From Candidatus Woesearchaeota archaeon (GTDB taxonomy: Archaea; Nanobdellota; Nanobdellia; Woesearchaeales; SM23-78): 23,415 bases of DNA. The stretch is taken from contig JAFGBP010000012.1 of NCBI GenBank assembly GCA_016933095.1, forward strand, positions 1 through 23,415, written 5' to 3'. Of this stretch, positions 1 through 6,877 are shown in pieces (positions within the stretch are counted from its first letter, which is position 1; every line of letters begins with the position of its first letter). A program made the position numbers and the translations under genes. The notes below the pieces were generated by a model, which searched no databases, was not told the DNA's origin, and was given only the letters and a program-made list of their open reading frames with translations.

Positions 1-86
1 CCTAGACTTGTGATTGTTGTCCGAGCCTAGAGTTCTCGCTTGTTTAATCATCATACTTCGCAATGCGGCACTTTTTGAACGGTTCC
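1..86. mobile_element. Partial copy (A) of the inverted-repeat element family
   Basis: This stretch aligns with the reverse complement of element C (1839-1960). They share CCGAGYCTAGAG (21-32 here), TGTTTAAT (40-47) and CATACTTCGC/CATACTGCGC, and the block ends in CTTTTTGAAC near 71-80 as element B does. The outer end is probably near 86 (GGTTCC on this strand). The other end would lie about 37 bases before the window, so no duplication of target can be tested. Only 8 bases separate it from element B. Confidence 0.6.
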
Positions 87-95
87 GTAGGATGG

Positions 96-216
96 GCTCT
101 GTTCAAAGTCTCTCGTAGCCCGCTGCGACCGCTCATCCATCACATCCTTTAGCCGAGTCTAGTCTGACCGTATGGCATTTCGTAGGCGCAGCAAAGGGCT
201 ACTTTTTGAACAGAGC
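96..216 (+). mobile_element. MITE-like inverted-repeat element, copy B (121 bp)
   Basis: The ends are a perfect 12 bp inverted repeat, GCTCTGTTCAAA (96-107) and TTTGAACAGAGC (205-216). Inside the ends are further paired arms, GTAGCCC with GGGCTAC and GCTGCG with CGCAGC, so the whole element can form a hairpin of about 25 pairs with small internal loops. It is the reverse orientation of copy D (13721-13841): both are 121 bp, their first 46 bases are identical in matching orientation, and the rest is diverged. No reading frame of note and no target duplication were seen. It lies downstream of the aIF2 gamma stop codon. Confidence 0.85.
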
Positions 217-288
217 TTGTGGGGTGCGATAGGGCTGCAGTGAAAGGTGCTAAAAACGCTTTTTTAGAACTCGTTTAATTCTCTTCCT

Positions 289-1677
289 TTATTCTTTTAT
301 CAAAGCATACCCTATTAGCCTGAACCTCGACGCAAGTCTTCTCGAGATGACGACCTTGTCGCCAGGATCGGCGCAGATGGGAAGCTTGAGCTTGCACTTC
401 ACCCTGTTCTTGCTGAGCTCGTAGACGAATCCAATCGTCTTTCCGCCGTTTACGTTCAAGAGGAGTATCTCGTTCATCTTTATAGGATCAACCTTCTGCT
501 CCTCGTGGCTTCCGACGACCCTCTCCAGCAAGTGGACTTCCAAGTCAAGGTTGTACCAAGTCTTTGGAAGCTTACCAGGGAGCCCAATGAGGTTTCCGGT
601 AAGACTGTCAGAATGGACCATCCCTGGGTCGAGAGTCGTCTGTATTGCAACTGACCCACCAGGACCAAGCTCGTCGACGACTTTTCCACCGGTCATGCAG
701 CTCATAATGGTTGCCGACAACGGCTTGGAAGTCATCTTGTTCTGCTCCTCGAGTACCATGCCAGGTCTTATCTCAATCTTGTCACCTTTCCGCAGGCGTC
801 CGCGCACGATTGCACCGCCGAGGATGCCTCCGATCATCTTCTCCGGGGTCGTGCCAGGTTTGTTAATGTCAAAGCTCCTCGCGACTAGCAGGAGCGGGCT
901 TGCATCGGGATCCCTATCTGGAGTCTTTATCTGAGATTCTATCTCGTGGATCAGGATGTCGATGTTGACGCCATGCTGAGCACTGATAGGAATAATGGGA
1001 GCCTCCTCATAATCTGTCCCTTTCAGGAACTCCTTGATCTGGTTGTAATTCCTGATCGCCCTCTCCTCAGGCACAAGATCGATCTTGTTCTGTACCACGA
1101 TAACGTTCTTAATGCCTGCAATCTGCAATGCCATAAGATGCTCTCTTGTCTGCGGCTGAGGGCACTGCTCGTTGGCCGCTACTAATAGAAGAGCACCATC
1201 CATTATGGTGGCGCCTGAAAGCATGGTCGCCATGAGGCTCTCGTGGCCTGGCGCGTCGACAAAGCTCACTTTCCTCAAGAACCTTGTAGATACGTTGTGG
1301 TGCGGGCAGGTCTTCTTTGTCGAATAAGCCTCGAATCCCTCGCACTCAGGGCACTTCCTGAAGATGATGTCAGCGTATCCAAGCCTTATGGTAATTCCTC
1401 TCTTTGTCTCCTCGCTGTGAGTATCGGTCCACTTGCCTGTCAACTGCTCAGTAAGGGTGGTCTTGCCGTGGTCTACGTGGCCCACTAGTCCTATGTTGAT
1501 GACTGGCTGGCTGTCTTCCTTTCCAGAAGCCTCTTCGAACTGCATGGAGGTTTGATTGCCTGAATTGGATGAATCTTCCGGTTTTGAAGTTACTTCTTCA
1601 TGCTTCTTTGAGGACTTATCCTTCTTCTTGGAAGATTTTTCCTTATCCTCACTGTTCGGGCTCTTCTTTCTTGGCAT
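289..1677 (-). CDS. Translation initiation factor 2 subunit gamma (aIF2 gamma)
   Basis: This is the GTPase subunit of the factor that delivers initiator Met-tRNA to the small ribosomal subunit. Counting from the ATG at 1677, the G1 motif GHVDHGKT is at residues 66-73, DAPGH (G3) at 141-145 and NKID (G4) at 197-200. Translation factor domains II and III follow. The zinc-knuckle insert is CPEC (109-112) and CPHH (124-127); the usual second CxxC is CxxH here. The first ~55 residues are a Lys/Ser/Glu-rich tail absent from typical family members of about 410 residues. The ATG at 1677 is preferred to the in-frame TTG at 1686 because a TATA box at 1701-1710 puts the transcript start almost on that ATG. 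Divergent from uS7. Confidence 0.96.
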   Translation of the reverse strand: MPRKKSPNSEDKEKSSKKKDKSSKKHEEVTSKPEDSSNSGNQTSMQFEEASGKEDSQPVINIGLVGHVDHGKTTLTEQLTGKWTDTHSEETKRGITIRLGYADIIFRKCPECEGFEAYSTKKTCPHHNVSTRFLRKVSFVDAPGHESLMATMLSGATIMDGALLLVAANEQCPQPQTREHLMALQIAGIKNVIVVQNKIDLVPEERAIRNYNQIKEFLKGTDYEEAPIIPISAQHGVNIDILIHEIESQIKTPDRDPDASPLLLVARSFDINKPGTTPEKMIGGILGGAIVRGRLRKGDKIEIRPGMVLEEQNKMTSKPLSATIMSCMTGGKVVDELGPGGSVAIQTTLDPGMVHSDSLTGNLIGLPGKLPKTWYNLDLEVHLLERVVGSHEEQKVDPIKMNEILLLNVNGGKTIGFVYELSKNRVKCKLKLPICADPGDKVVISRRLASRFRLIGYALIKE

Positions 1678-1700
1678 CAAGTTCAAGAGAGATTCGGCTT

Positions 1701-1710
1701 ATTTATAAAA
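1701..1710 (-). promoter_or_regulatory. TATA box of the aIF2 gamma gene
   Basis: On the minus strand this reads TTTTATAAAT, about 29 bp before the ATG at 1677. This spacing predicts a leaderless mRNA. Confidence 0.75.
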
Positions 1711-1809
1711 CTATCCAAGATTGTAGAATTATGCGCGCGTGCTGTGCAAAGCGTCGAGTGCGTTGTTCCTGCCTTCTTCCGTCTTCCCCCAAAACCAGCT
1801 CTGCAAGCG

Positions 1810-1829
1810 CCATGGCTATTGAGCTATGG
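1810..1829. repeat. Hairpin next to element C
   Basis: CCATGGCT (1810-1817) and AGCTATGG (1822-1829) can pair, with one G-T mispair position, around a 4-base loop. It abuts the left target duplication of element C. Its role is unknown. Confidence 0.4.
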
Positions 1830-1838
1830 GTTGGATAG

Positions 1839-1960
1839 GGTGCGTCCAGAAAGGCCGCCTAGCGCAGTATGACAATTAAACAGGCGAAGGCTCTAGACTC
1901 GGCCCAACCGGACTCTTTTGAATCCATACGGAGCGCGGCCAGGAGATTCTGGACGCAGCC
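1839..1960 (-). mobile_element. MITE-like element, copy C (122 bp), with 10 bp target duplication
   Basis: The arms are GGTGCGTCCAGAA (1839-1851) and TTCTGGACGCAGCC (1947-1960), complementary except for one indel. A perfect 10 bp direct repeat, GGTTGGATAG, flanks it at 1829-1838 and 1961-1970, the footprint of a cut-and-paste insertion. Further arms GGCCGC/GCGGCC and GTATG/CATAC lie inside. In reverse orientation it aligns with copy B: the CCGAGTCTAG core starts at position 59 in both (counting B from base 95). The arm sequences differ from B and D but remain mutually complementary. It sits in the gap between the divergent aIF2 gamma and uS7 genes. No protein is encoded. Confidence 0.85.
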
Positions 1961-1974
1961 GGTTGGATAGAGAA

Positions 1975-1984
1975 GTATAAAAAT
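1975..1984 (+). promoter_or_regulatory. Possible second, distal TATA box upstream of uS7
   Basis: GTATAAAAAT lies just past the right target duplication of element C. If used, it would give the uS7 mRNA a leader of about 110 bases, in contrast to the leaderless start from the proximal box. Confidence 0.35.
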
Positions 1985-2051
1985 TTTTCCGGCTGCATAC
2001 CTTGCTGATCTTGTCGTCGCTGCCCATCCATGTAGGTCGATGCCTTGATAC

Positions 2052-2075
2052 TTCAGCCTATATTTCAGCCTATAT
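2052..2075 (+). repeat. Perfect 12 bp tandem duplication before the uS7 TATA box
   Basis: TTCAGCCTATAT occurs twice back to back (2052-2063 and 2064-2075), ending 7 bases before the TATA box. It may be a regulator site or a slippage product. Confidence 0.8.
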
Positions 2076-2080
2076 AGTAA

Positions 2081-2091
2081 GCTTTATAAAT
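2081..2091 (+). promoter_or_regulatory. TATA box of the uS7 gene
   Basis: GCTTTATAAAT lies about 27 bp before the ATG at 2114. No ribosome binding site is visible, so the transcript is probably leaderless. Confidence 0.75.
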
Positions 2092-2113
2092 ACCTCCCTT
2101 TTCCAGCGAAGCT

Positions 2114-2710
2114 ATGGACGTTTTAGCATTCAACACATGGGATTGTTCAGGGATAAAAGTAGAGGATCCTGGGCTTATAAAATACATCAACACGACTCCA
2201 GTCATAGTTCCTAAGACCGGGGCGAGGTACGCAGGCAACAGGTTCCACAAGTCAAAGCTCTTCATCGTGGAGAGGCTCATCAACAAGATGATGAATCCTG
2301 GGCACAAATCCAAGAAGCACTTCAAGACGAGCTATCATTGCACTGGTAAGTCAGTCACTGCTGCTTCGCTTGTCGAGAGCGCACTCAAGATCATAGAGGA
2401 GAAGACCAAGAAGAACCCTGTGGAGGTCTTGGTCAAGGCGATTGAGAATGCTGCTCCAAGAGAGGAGATTATCACTATCGAATACGGCGGAGCAAGGTAT
2501 CCGAAGGCTGTCGAGATGGCTCCTCAGCGAAGGATCGATATCGCCATCAAGTTCTTTGTCCAGGGAGCATATCAGAAGGCTTTCAACACGAGAAGGTCTG
2601 CTGAGAGCTGCCTTGCAAACGAGATACTCAACGCCTACAAGATGAGCCTTGAGTCGATGGCAATCGCCAAGAAGAACGAGCTTGAGCGTCAAGCGGATGC
2701 ATCAAGGTAA
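2114..2710 (+). CDS. Small ribosomal subunit protein uS7
   Basis: This is a primary 16S rRNA-binding protein that organises the head of the 30S subunit near the E and P sites. The 198-residue product has the archaeal/eukaryotic uS7 length and the conserved GGARYPKAVEMAPQRR region (about 134-150), followed by RRSAESCLANEI and the basic C-terminal helix. The ATG at 2114 is fixed by the TATA box about 27 bp upstream. It stands apart from the usual S12-S7-EF2 cluster: its neighbours are divergent aIF2 gamma and a transporter gene with its own promoter. Confidence 0.96.
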   Translation: MDVLAFNTWDCSGIKVEDPGLIKYINTTPVIVPKTGARYAGNRFHKSKLFIVERLINKMMNPGHKSKKHFKTSYHCTGKSVTAASLVESALKIIEEKTKKNPVEVLVKAIENAAPREEIITIEYGGARYPKAVEMAPQRRIDIAIKFFVQGAYQKAFNTRRSAESCLANEILNAYKMSLESMAIAKKNELERQADASR

Positions 2711-2775
2711 GTGTATAGTGTGATTCTTTTCTGAATTTCTGAGCTAGCATATCATATTTTCATCTCATCCAAACA

Positions 2776-2785
2776 ATTTATATAC
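2776..2785 (+). promoter_or_regulatory. TATA box of the permease-methyltransferase gene
   Basis: ATTTATATAC lies 44 bp before the ATG at 2829, leaving a short leader of about 25 bases. The in-frame ATG at 2814 is followed at once by a stop codon, so 2829 is the start. Confidence 0.6.
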
Positions 2786-2828
2786 TATTTCTCCCCAGTT
2801 TCTTCATGAAAAGATGAGTGGGTAAATT

Positions 2829-4736
2829 ATGAGTGAGCTTAAGCAGTCTCTTGGATTCGGCACTATAATCGCTCTTACGATCACTTCCATGGTCGGAACG
2901 GGCATGTTCTTCGGCACTGCCGTGGGCGCGAAGTATTCCGGCAATGCAGTCATCATAGCGTGGATAATCCTTGTAGCTATCAGCCTCTATGTTGCGGCGT
3001 GCTTTGGCGAGCTAATCTCCTTGTTTCCCTCGGCAGGGGGGGTGTACGAGTTTGCAAAGCAGGCTTACGGCTTCTTCGTCTCGTTCATCGTAGGCTGGGT
3101 TACTTGGATAATGTCTAATGTTGCGATAACTGTACTAACAATCGCGGCTTTGGATTACATTCTTCCGCCGGGCTTTGACAACTATTATCGTTTGGGAATT
3201 GCAGTGAGCATAATAGTCTTCATGAATTTCATCGCTTATCTGGGGGTTGATATTAGCGGAGCCATTCTTACGATCTTTGCACTCGAAACCATCGCGCTGT
3301 TCTTAGCCATAATAGTGCCTGGTTTTCCCCAGATTCACGCTTCCAATTTCACTCACATCATGTCAAAGCCTTGGACGATGATATTCGTGTCCTTGTTTTT
3401 CATGGTCGAGGGATTAATGGGTTGGGAAGCGGCTTCCTTCCTTGCAGAAGAGACCAAGGATGCGGCCAGGGTCATTCCAAGAGCGCTTGTAGTGACTACC
3501 TTGATAGGTGGCTTGCTCGGGATTGGCGTGGCCGTCGTATCTTTGGGAGTCATTCCTTGGGAAACTCTCTCAAACCTGAACGCCCCGATAAATGACGTTG
3601 CTTTCATGATCCTAGGCGCCAAAGGAGCTCATTATGTAAGTATAGGAATAGTCATAGCCCTCTTGGGTTCTGTCGCTGGCGCTATAATCTCTACTCCCAG
3701 GCTTCTCCTGGCAATGGCGAGGGACAAGGTCTTCATAAGCCAGCTTGCAGCGATCCATCCAACGCGAAAGACTCCTCATAAGGCGATCTTCTTCCAGGCA
3801 ATAGTCACGATAGCACTGCTCATCCTTACTTTTGGAAACTATGAGTTCCTGCTGGCTTTGTTCACTCCTCTCGCTCTGATGATGTATTCCTCTGTGCTTG
3901 TGGCAGTGCCGATATTGCGGGTTAAGATGAAGGATGCAAAGCGGGAGTTTAAGGCGCCGTTTGGTTTTTTTGGTCCTATAGTCATAGCTTTGTTCTATTC
4001 GGGAGTTGTGGTGGCATGGATACTCTTCACTCAGGGAGCCATGCAGATCTTCAACATCGCACTTTCCCTCATAGGTGCCGGCATCCCAATATATCTTCTA
4101 ATGATATTCTTCTACAATACTGACGCCATCGCTTCTTTTCTTAATTCATTTGCATTCCTGAACCTCTGGTTTGAGGGATTCTTTCTCCCAAAGAGAATTC
4201 GTCGCGAGCTGATAGGATCGATAAAGGATATACAGGACAAGAGGATTCTTGAGTACGGGGCGGGTGTTGGCACCTTGACTATCCAGATTGCAAAGGCAGT
4301 AGGCCCTGGAGGGCATATAATCGCGACTGACCTAAGCCATAAGAGTCTGAGGATCCTGGAAAAGAGGCTTCGCAGGAGGAAGATCACTCAGGTGAAGATA
4401 ATCCATGACATCCACCACACCAGCAGGATTCATCCTGACATCAGCTATGCTGACGTTGTATTCAGCGTAGGGGTGCTTAGCTACATCCAAGACGTTAACA
4501 AGGTGCTCTCTCAGATGAACCGCATACTGCCTGAAAGCGGGCAGATCTGCTTTGTGGAATACGTAAACTTCTTCAAGATGCTTCCTGACAAGGAATGGCT
4601 TTCCGACCTTGATATGCTCAGGAGCATCATGCGGGGCGCAGGATTCTCTGTGAGGATCCATAAGAAGAAAGGTGTCTTGTGGAACTACCTTTTCATCTAC
4701 GGGATAAAGTCCGACCATGAAGTCCCAATAATTTGA
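2829..4736 (+). CDS. APC-family amino acid permease fused to a class I methyltransferase
   Basis: Residues 1-430 form a 12-helix amino acid/polyamine transporter. They carry GTGMFFG (23-29, substrate-binding break in helix 1), PSAGGVYEFAKQAYG (67-81) and GWEAASFLAEETKDAARVIPRA (199-220), all APC hallmarks. After helix 12 and a linker, residues ~455-635 form a Rossmann-type S-adenosylmethionine-dependent methyltransferase. Its motif I is ILEYGAGVG (473-481), an acidic residue at 501 ends strand 2, and a motif IV-like stretch is at 541-551. The frame is continuous with no stop or base slip, so this looks like a true fusion. Substrates of both halves are unknown. The soluble domain should face the cytoplasm if the C-terminus is inside, as is usual for APC proteins. 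The next gene is a PlsC-like acyltransferase. Confidence 0.9.
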   Translation: MSELKQSLGFGTIIALTITSMVGTGMFFGTAVGAKYSGNAVIIAWIILVAISLYVAACFGELISLFPSAGGVYEFAKQAYGFFVSFIVGWVTWIMSNVAITVLTIAALDYILPPGFDNYYRLGIAVSIIVFMNFIAYLGVDISGAILTIFALETIALFLAIIVPGFPQIHASNFTHIMSKPWTMIFVSLFFMVEGLMGWEAASFLAEETKDAARVIPRALVVTTLIGGLLGIGVAVVSLGVIPWETLSNLNAPINDVAFMILGAKGAHYVSIGIVIALLGSVAGAIISTPRLLLAMARDKVFISQLAAIHPTRKTPHKAIFFQAIVTIALLILTFGNYEFLLALFTPLALMMYSSVLVAVPILRVKMKDAKREFKAPFGFFGPIVIALFYSGVVVAWILFTQGAMQIFNIALSLIGAGIPIYLLMIFFYNTDAIASFLNSFAFLNLWFEGFFLPKRIRRELIGSIKDIQDKRILEYGAGVGTLTIQIAKAVGPGGHIIATDLSHKSLRILEKRLRRRKITQVKIIHDIHHTSRIHPDISYADVVFSVGVLSYIQDVNKVLSQMNRILPESGQICFVEYVNFFKMLPDKEWLSDLDMLRSIMRGAGFSVRIHKKKGVLWNYLFIYGIKSDHEVPII

Positions 4737-4773
4737 ATCTAACACAGTCGGTACCATTGCATCATTAATGTTT

Positions 4774-4793
4774 ACGCCTGAAGGTGCAGGCGT
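4774..4793. terminator. Hairpin downstream of the permease gene
   Basis: ACGCCTG (4774-4780) and CAGGCGT (4787-4793) form a perfect 7 bp stem with a 6-base loop. It starts 37 bases after the stop codon. No T-run follows, so a terminator or mRNA-end role is only a guess. Confidence 0.35.
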
Positions 4794-4806
4794 GTACATG
4801 CATGGA

Positions 4807-4826
4807 TATTCATGCTTATTCATGCT
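4807..4826 (+). repeat. 10 bp tandem duplication before the acyltransferase TATA box
   Basis: TATTCATGCT occurs twice back to back, about 14 bases upstream of the TATA-like box at 4841-4850. Confidence 0.7.
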
Positions 4827-4840
4827 TGTAGCATATCAAG

Positions 4841-4850
4841 ATTTGTATAT
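4841..4850 (+). promoter_or_regulatory. TATA-like box of the acyltransferase gene
   Basis: ATTTGTATAT predicts transcription from about 4872. This argues against the first in-frame ATG at 4768 and favours starts at 4873 (TTG), 4882 (GTG) or 4924 (ATG). Confidence 0.5.
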
Positions 4851-4881
4851 CCTAATATGCTTTCTATTCTTATTGAAAGAT

Positions 4882-5505
4882 GTGCGTATTTTTGAGCCGA
4901 AGAAGAAGGAATGGGCATACAATATGGTCAGGAGGCTAACCTCCTTAATATTGTGGACGTTTTGCCGGACAGACTACAAGTGTATGGAGAATCTTGAAGG
5001 ACTAGAAGAAAAAGGCTTCTTGCTCTTGCCAAGGCACAGCTCTGCCATTGACATCCCTTTGGAAGCGGCATTCTTGCACGAAGCTCTTGGGAGGCAAGCT
5101 TATTACATCATGAAGTCTTCTCTTCCATCAATTCTTAGCTATGTGGGAGGCATAAGTCTGAAGAGGACAAAAGACTTCAAGAAGGAAAAAGATGTTAACT
5201 GGAGAAAAAAATCACTCATGGAAAAAAGGCATGTTGACAATGCCATGGCGTTTCTTCTTGACAAGGGAGAGATTATCGTGTCTCATCCGGATGGAGGGCG
5301 CCAGTCAACCTTTAATCCTCATCCTGGTTTCTGTCCAAGGTACGTGAAGCTTAGGACTGAGAAAGACCCAATCTTCGTGCCATTGGCGATTGATTACAAG
5401 CACAAGCTCCTATTCCACGCGCAAGCAACTCTCACGCCCGGTCCTCCCATACAGACGAGGGATGCCAAGCATCTGGAAGACCATCTGAGAACGTATGTTT
5501 GGTAA
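4882..5505 (+). CDS. PlsC-like (1-acylglycerol-3-phosphate-type) acyltransferase
   Basis: The protein has the acyltransferase HX4D motif in LPRHSSAIDIPLE, the GGISLKRTK block that matches the usual motif near the acceptor phosphate site, and SHPDGGRQ in place of the usual FPEGTRS. Members transfer acyl groups to lysophosphatidate or related acceptors at the membrane. Archaeal lipids are ether-linked, so the substrate here is uncertain. The frame is open from an ATG at 4768, but the TATA-like box at 4841-4850 lies inside that extension. The GTG at 4882 is chosen here, with the ATG at 4924 also possible. The protein follows the permease-methyltransferase gene on the same strand. Function by family only; start uncertain. 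Confidence 0.78.
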   Translation: MRIFEPKKKEWAYNMVRRLTSLILWTFCRTDYKCMENLEGLEEKGFLLLPRHSSAIDIPLEAAFLHEALGRQAYYIMKSSLPSILSYVGGISLKRTKDFKKEKDVNWRKKSLMEKRHVDNAMAFLLDKGEIIVSHPDGGRQSTFNPHPGFCPRYVKLRTEKDPIFVPLAIDYKHKLLFHAQATLTPGPPIQTRDAKHLEDHLRTYVW

Positions 5506-5587
5506 GCATGACTTTGAAGTGGTGCAGAGAAAAATCTGATCTTTGTTTTGTTTTTCTCATGCGCCTCAAATTAGATTATTATTCCAT

Positions 5588-5770
5588 CTACAACTTATCC
5601 AGATACTCAAGAAGCTGGAAGTAGGCCTCGGCACAGTCCTTGCAGTACGTGTTCTTTGGAATCCCTCTCATGCAGTACTCTGCATTCCCTCCGCAGACCA
5701 TGCACTCAGGCCCCCGTGGCTTTTCATCGTTGACATTTGTTGCGCCCTTGGCGCTTTTTTGTGTTTCCAT
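5588..5770 (-). CDS. Small zinc-knuckle protein (60 aa), function unknown
   Basis: This 60-residue product has CMVC (23-26), a lone Cys at 33 and CKDC (43-46), a treble-clef or zinc-ribbon-like arrangement that could hold one zinc ion. A short amphipathic helix ends the protein (AYFQLLEYLDKL). The N-terminal 20 residues are polar and probably flexible. There is no clear ribosome binding site; a TATA-like CTTTAAATAT on the minus strand near 5856-5865 could drive it with a leader of about 60 bases. It stands between two plus-strand genes. The cysteine spacing supports it as real. Confidence 0.65.
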   Translation of the reverse strand: METQKSAKGATNVNDEKPRGPECMVCGGNAEYCMRGIPKNTYCKDCAEAYFQLLEYLDKL

Positions 5771-5878
5771 GAATGTGAACTAAAAGAGCATTCCGGCAAA
5801 ACATCATGGGCCGGTCTTTCTTTTTTTCTTCCGAGGATAGGGATTTACGAATTGTCATATTTAAAGTTTTTTGTCGAG

Positions 5879-5896
5879 AGAGGGTTTTTTCCCTCT
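5879..5896. repeat. Inverted repeat upstream of aIF1A
   Basis: AGAGGG (5879-5884) and CCCTCT (5891-5896) flank six T residues. It lies just before the aIF1A TATA box, as an operator or a small terminator might. Confidence 0.4.
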
Positions 5897-5910
5897 TTTG
5901 TATCGCAAAT

Positions 5911-5920
5911 CTTATAAACA
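5911..5920 (+). promoter_or_regulatory. TATA box of the aIF1A gene
   Basis: CTTATAAACA lies about 29 bp before the ATG at 5944, so the mRNA is probably leaderless or nearly so. This excludes longer in-frame starts such as the one at 5806. Confidence 0.7.
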
Positions 5921-5943
5921 AAGGACCCACCCTAAGTTTCATC

Positions 5944-6288
5944 ATGTGCGCATTTTACAAGAAGCCATTCAGGAAGCCCGGTGAAGAAGAAGAGATAGTT
6001 AGGGTGCGGTTGCCGCGTGACAACGAGGTTCTGGGTCTTCTTGACAGGAGGCTTGGTGGTAGCCGGTGCGATGTTCGATGCTTCGACGGAAAGAAACGCG
6101 TGTGCAGGATTCCCGGCCGCTTGAAGAGGAAGCTTTGGGTGCGCGAAGGAGACATAGTCCTTGTTGAGCCTTGGGAGTACGGCGGAGACGAGAAGGGTGA
6201 CATCATCTATAAGTACAGGCCCATACAGGTTGATTGGCTGCGAAAGAACGGTCACCTTGATAAGCTCCAGGAACTCGACGAATTCTAG
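5944..6288 (+). CDS. Translation initiation factor 1A (aIF1A)
   Basis: This OB-fold (S1-like) factor binds the ribosomal A site and helps aIF1 and aIF2 select the start codon. The 114-residue product has the family length. Family features are PRDNEVLGLLDRRLGGSRCDVRCFDGKKRVCRIPGR-like strands (residues ~19-60), WVREGDIVLVEPWEY (about 66-80) and the YRPIQVDWLRKNG helix near the C-terminus. A short acidic/basic N-terminal tail precedes the OB fold. The start follows from the TATA box at 5911-5920. It converges on lspA, with only 7 bases between the stop codons. Confidence 0.94.
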   Translation: MCAFYKKPFRKPGEEEEIVRVRLPRDNEVLGLLDRRLGGSRCDVRCFDGKKRVCRIPGRLKRKLWVREGDIVLVEPWEYGGDEKGDIIYKYRPIQVDWLRKNGHLDKLQELDEF

Positions 6289-6295
6289 GATTGCA

Positions 6296-6841
6296 TCAGC
6301 TCTTGGTTTTTGCTTTTTTCTTTCCAGATATCAGGACTTTTTTCAAACCGCGCCTGGCTTTGCTTGCTTTCTGATTCAGGCGCGGCTCGGAAGCTTTCTC
6401 TTTCACAACTGGCTTTGCCTTCCATTCCTCGACGACTAGGACTATGATCAGCCAAGCCACTCCCAGCACGATGCAGCAGTCTGCCACGTTGAAAGCAGGC
6501 CACCAACCGAGGTCGAAGAAGTCCACGACGAATCCCCTAAAGACGCGGTCTATAAGGTTTCCTATTATCCCTGCTATGAGAATTATAGTGGGCAGTTCCT
6601 GGGTCCTCTTGATGCTCTTCACGTTCATCATGATAATGCCAAGGACTATCATGCTTACGAATATCAGGACTGTGTTGCTTCCCTGGAGCATGCCAAAGCT
6701 CGCTCCGGTGTTGTGCACTTGATGGATCGTCAGCCACCCAAACTCGATCACTGGCTTCTGACTCTCGATGAGATTCTTGACTATCTGGTCAAGGAATATG
6801 AGGACGAGCAGCAGCCATGAATTCCTGTTGAACCTATCCAT
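6296..6841 (-). CDS. lspA: Lipoprotein signal peptidase (signal peptidase II)
   Basis: This membrane aspartyl protease cleaves prolipoprotein signal peptides just before the lipid-modified cysteine. The sequence shows the conserved D18 near the first helix, VHNTGASFG (42-50), GNLIDRVFRGFVVDF (94-108) and FNVAD (117-121). The two catalytic aspartates by family position are D107 and D121, and both are present. Four membrane helices are expected. The last 40 residues are a Lys/Arg-rich tail not seen in most bacterial LspA. LspA is mainly bacterial, so its presence beside archaeal translation genes suggests old transfer or a DPANN trait. No lipobox protein was found in the window. The TATA-like box is at 6867-6876. 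Confidence 0.93.
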   Translation of the reverse strand: MDRFNRNSWLLLVLIFLDQIVKNLIESQKPVIEFGWLTIHQVHNTGASFGMLQGSNTVLIFVSMIVLGIIMMNVKSIKRTQELPTIILIAGIIGNLIDRVFRGFVVDFFDLGWWPAFNVADCCIVLGVAWLIIVLVVEEWKAKPVVKEKASEPRLNQKASKARRGLKKVLISGKKKAKTKS

Positions 6842-6866
6842 GCAATGCTCTCAGTATTCCAGAATT

Positions 6867-6876
6867 CAAATATTTT
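6867..6876 (-). promoter_or_regulatory. TATA-like box of lspA
   Basis: On the minus strand this reads AAAATATTTG, about 30 bp before the ATG at 6841. It abuts the stop codon of the upstream gene at 6878. Confidence 0.5.
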
Positions 6877-6877
6877 T

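Noticed and set aside
1740..2050. tRNA gene or structured RNA in the aIF2 gamma/uS7 gap
   Set aside because: No T-loop or acceptor pattern; the structure is explained by the inverted-repeat element with target duplications.
2829..4736. Permease and methyltransferase as two genes joined by an error
   Set aside because: The frame runs through without a stop, and the linker has no ribosome binding site or TATA box at a plausible internal start.
4332..4823. Open frame on the minus strand across the methyltransferase part of the fusion
   Set aside because: It is antisense to a clear SAM-binding domain and has no family features.
5543..5917. Plus-strand open frame opposite the zinc-knuckle protein
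   Set aside because: The minus frame has the ordered CxxC pairs; the plus frame has no start signals or family features.
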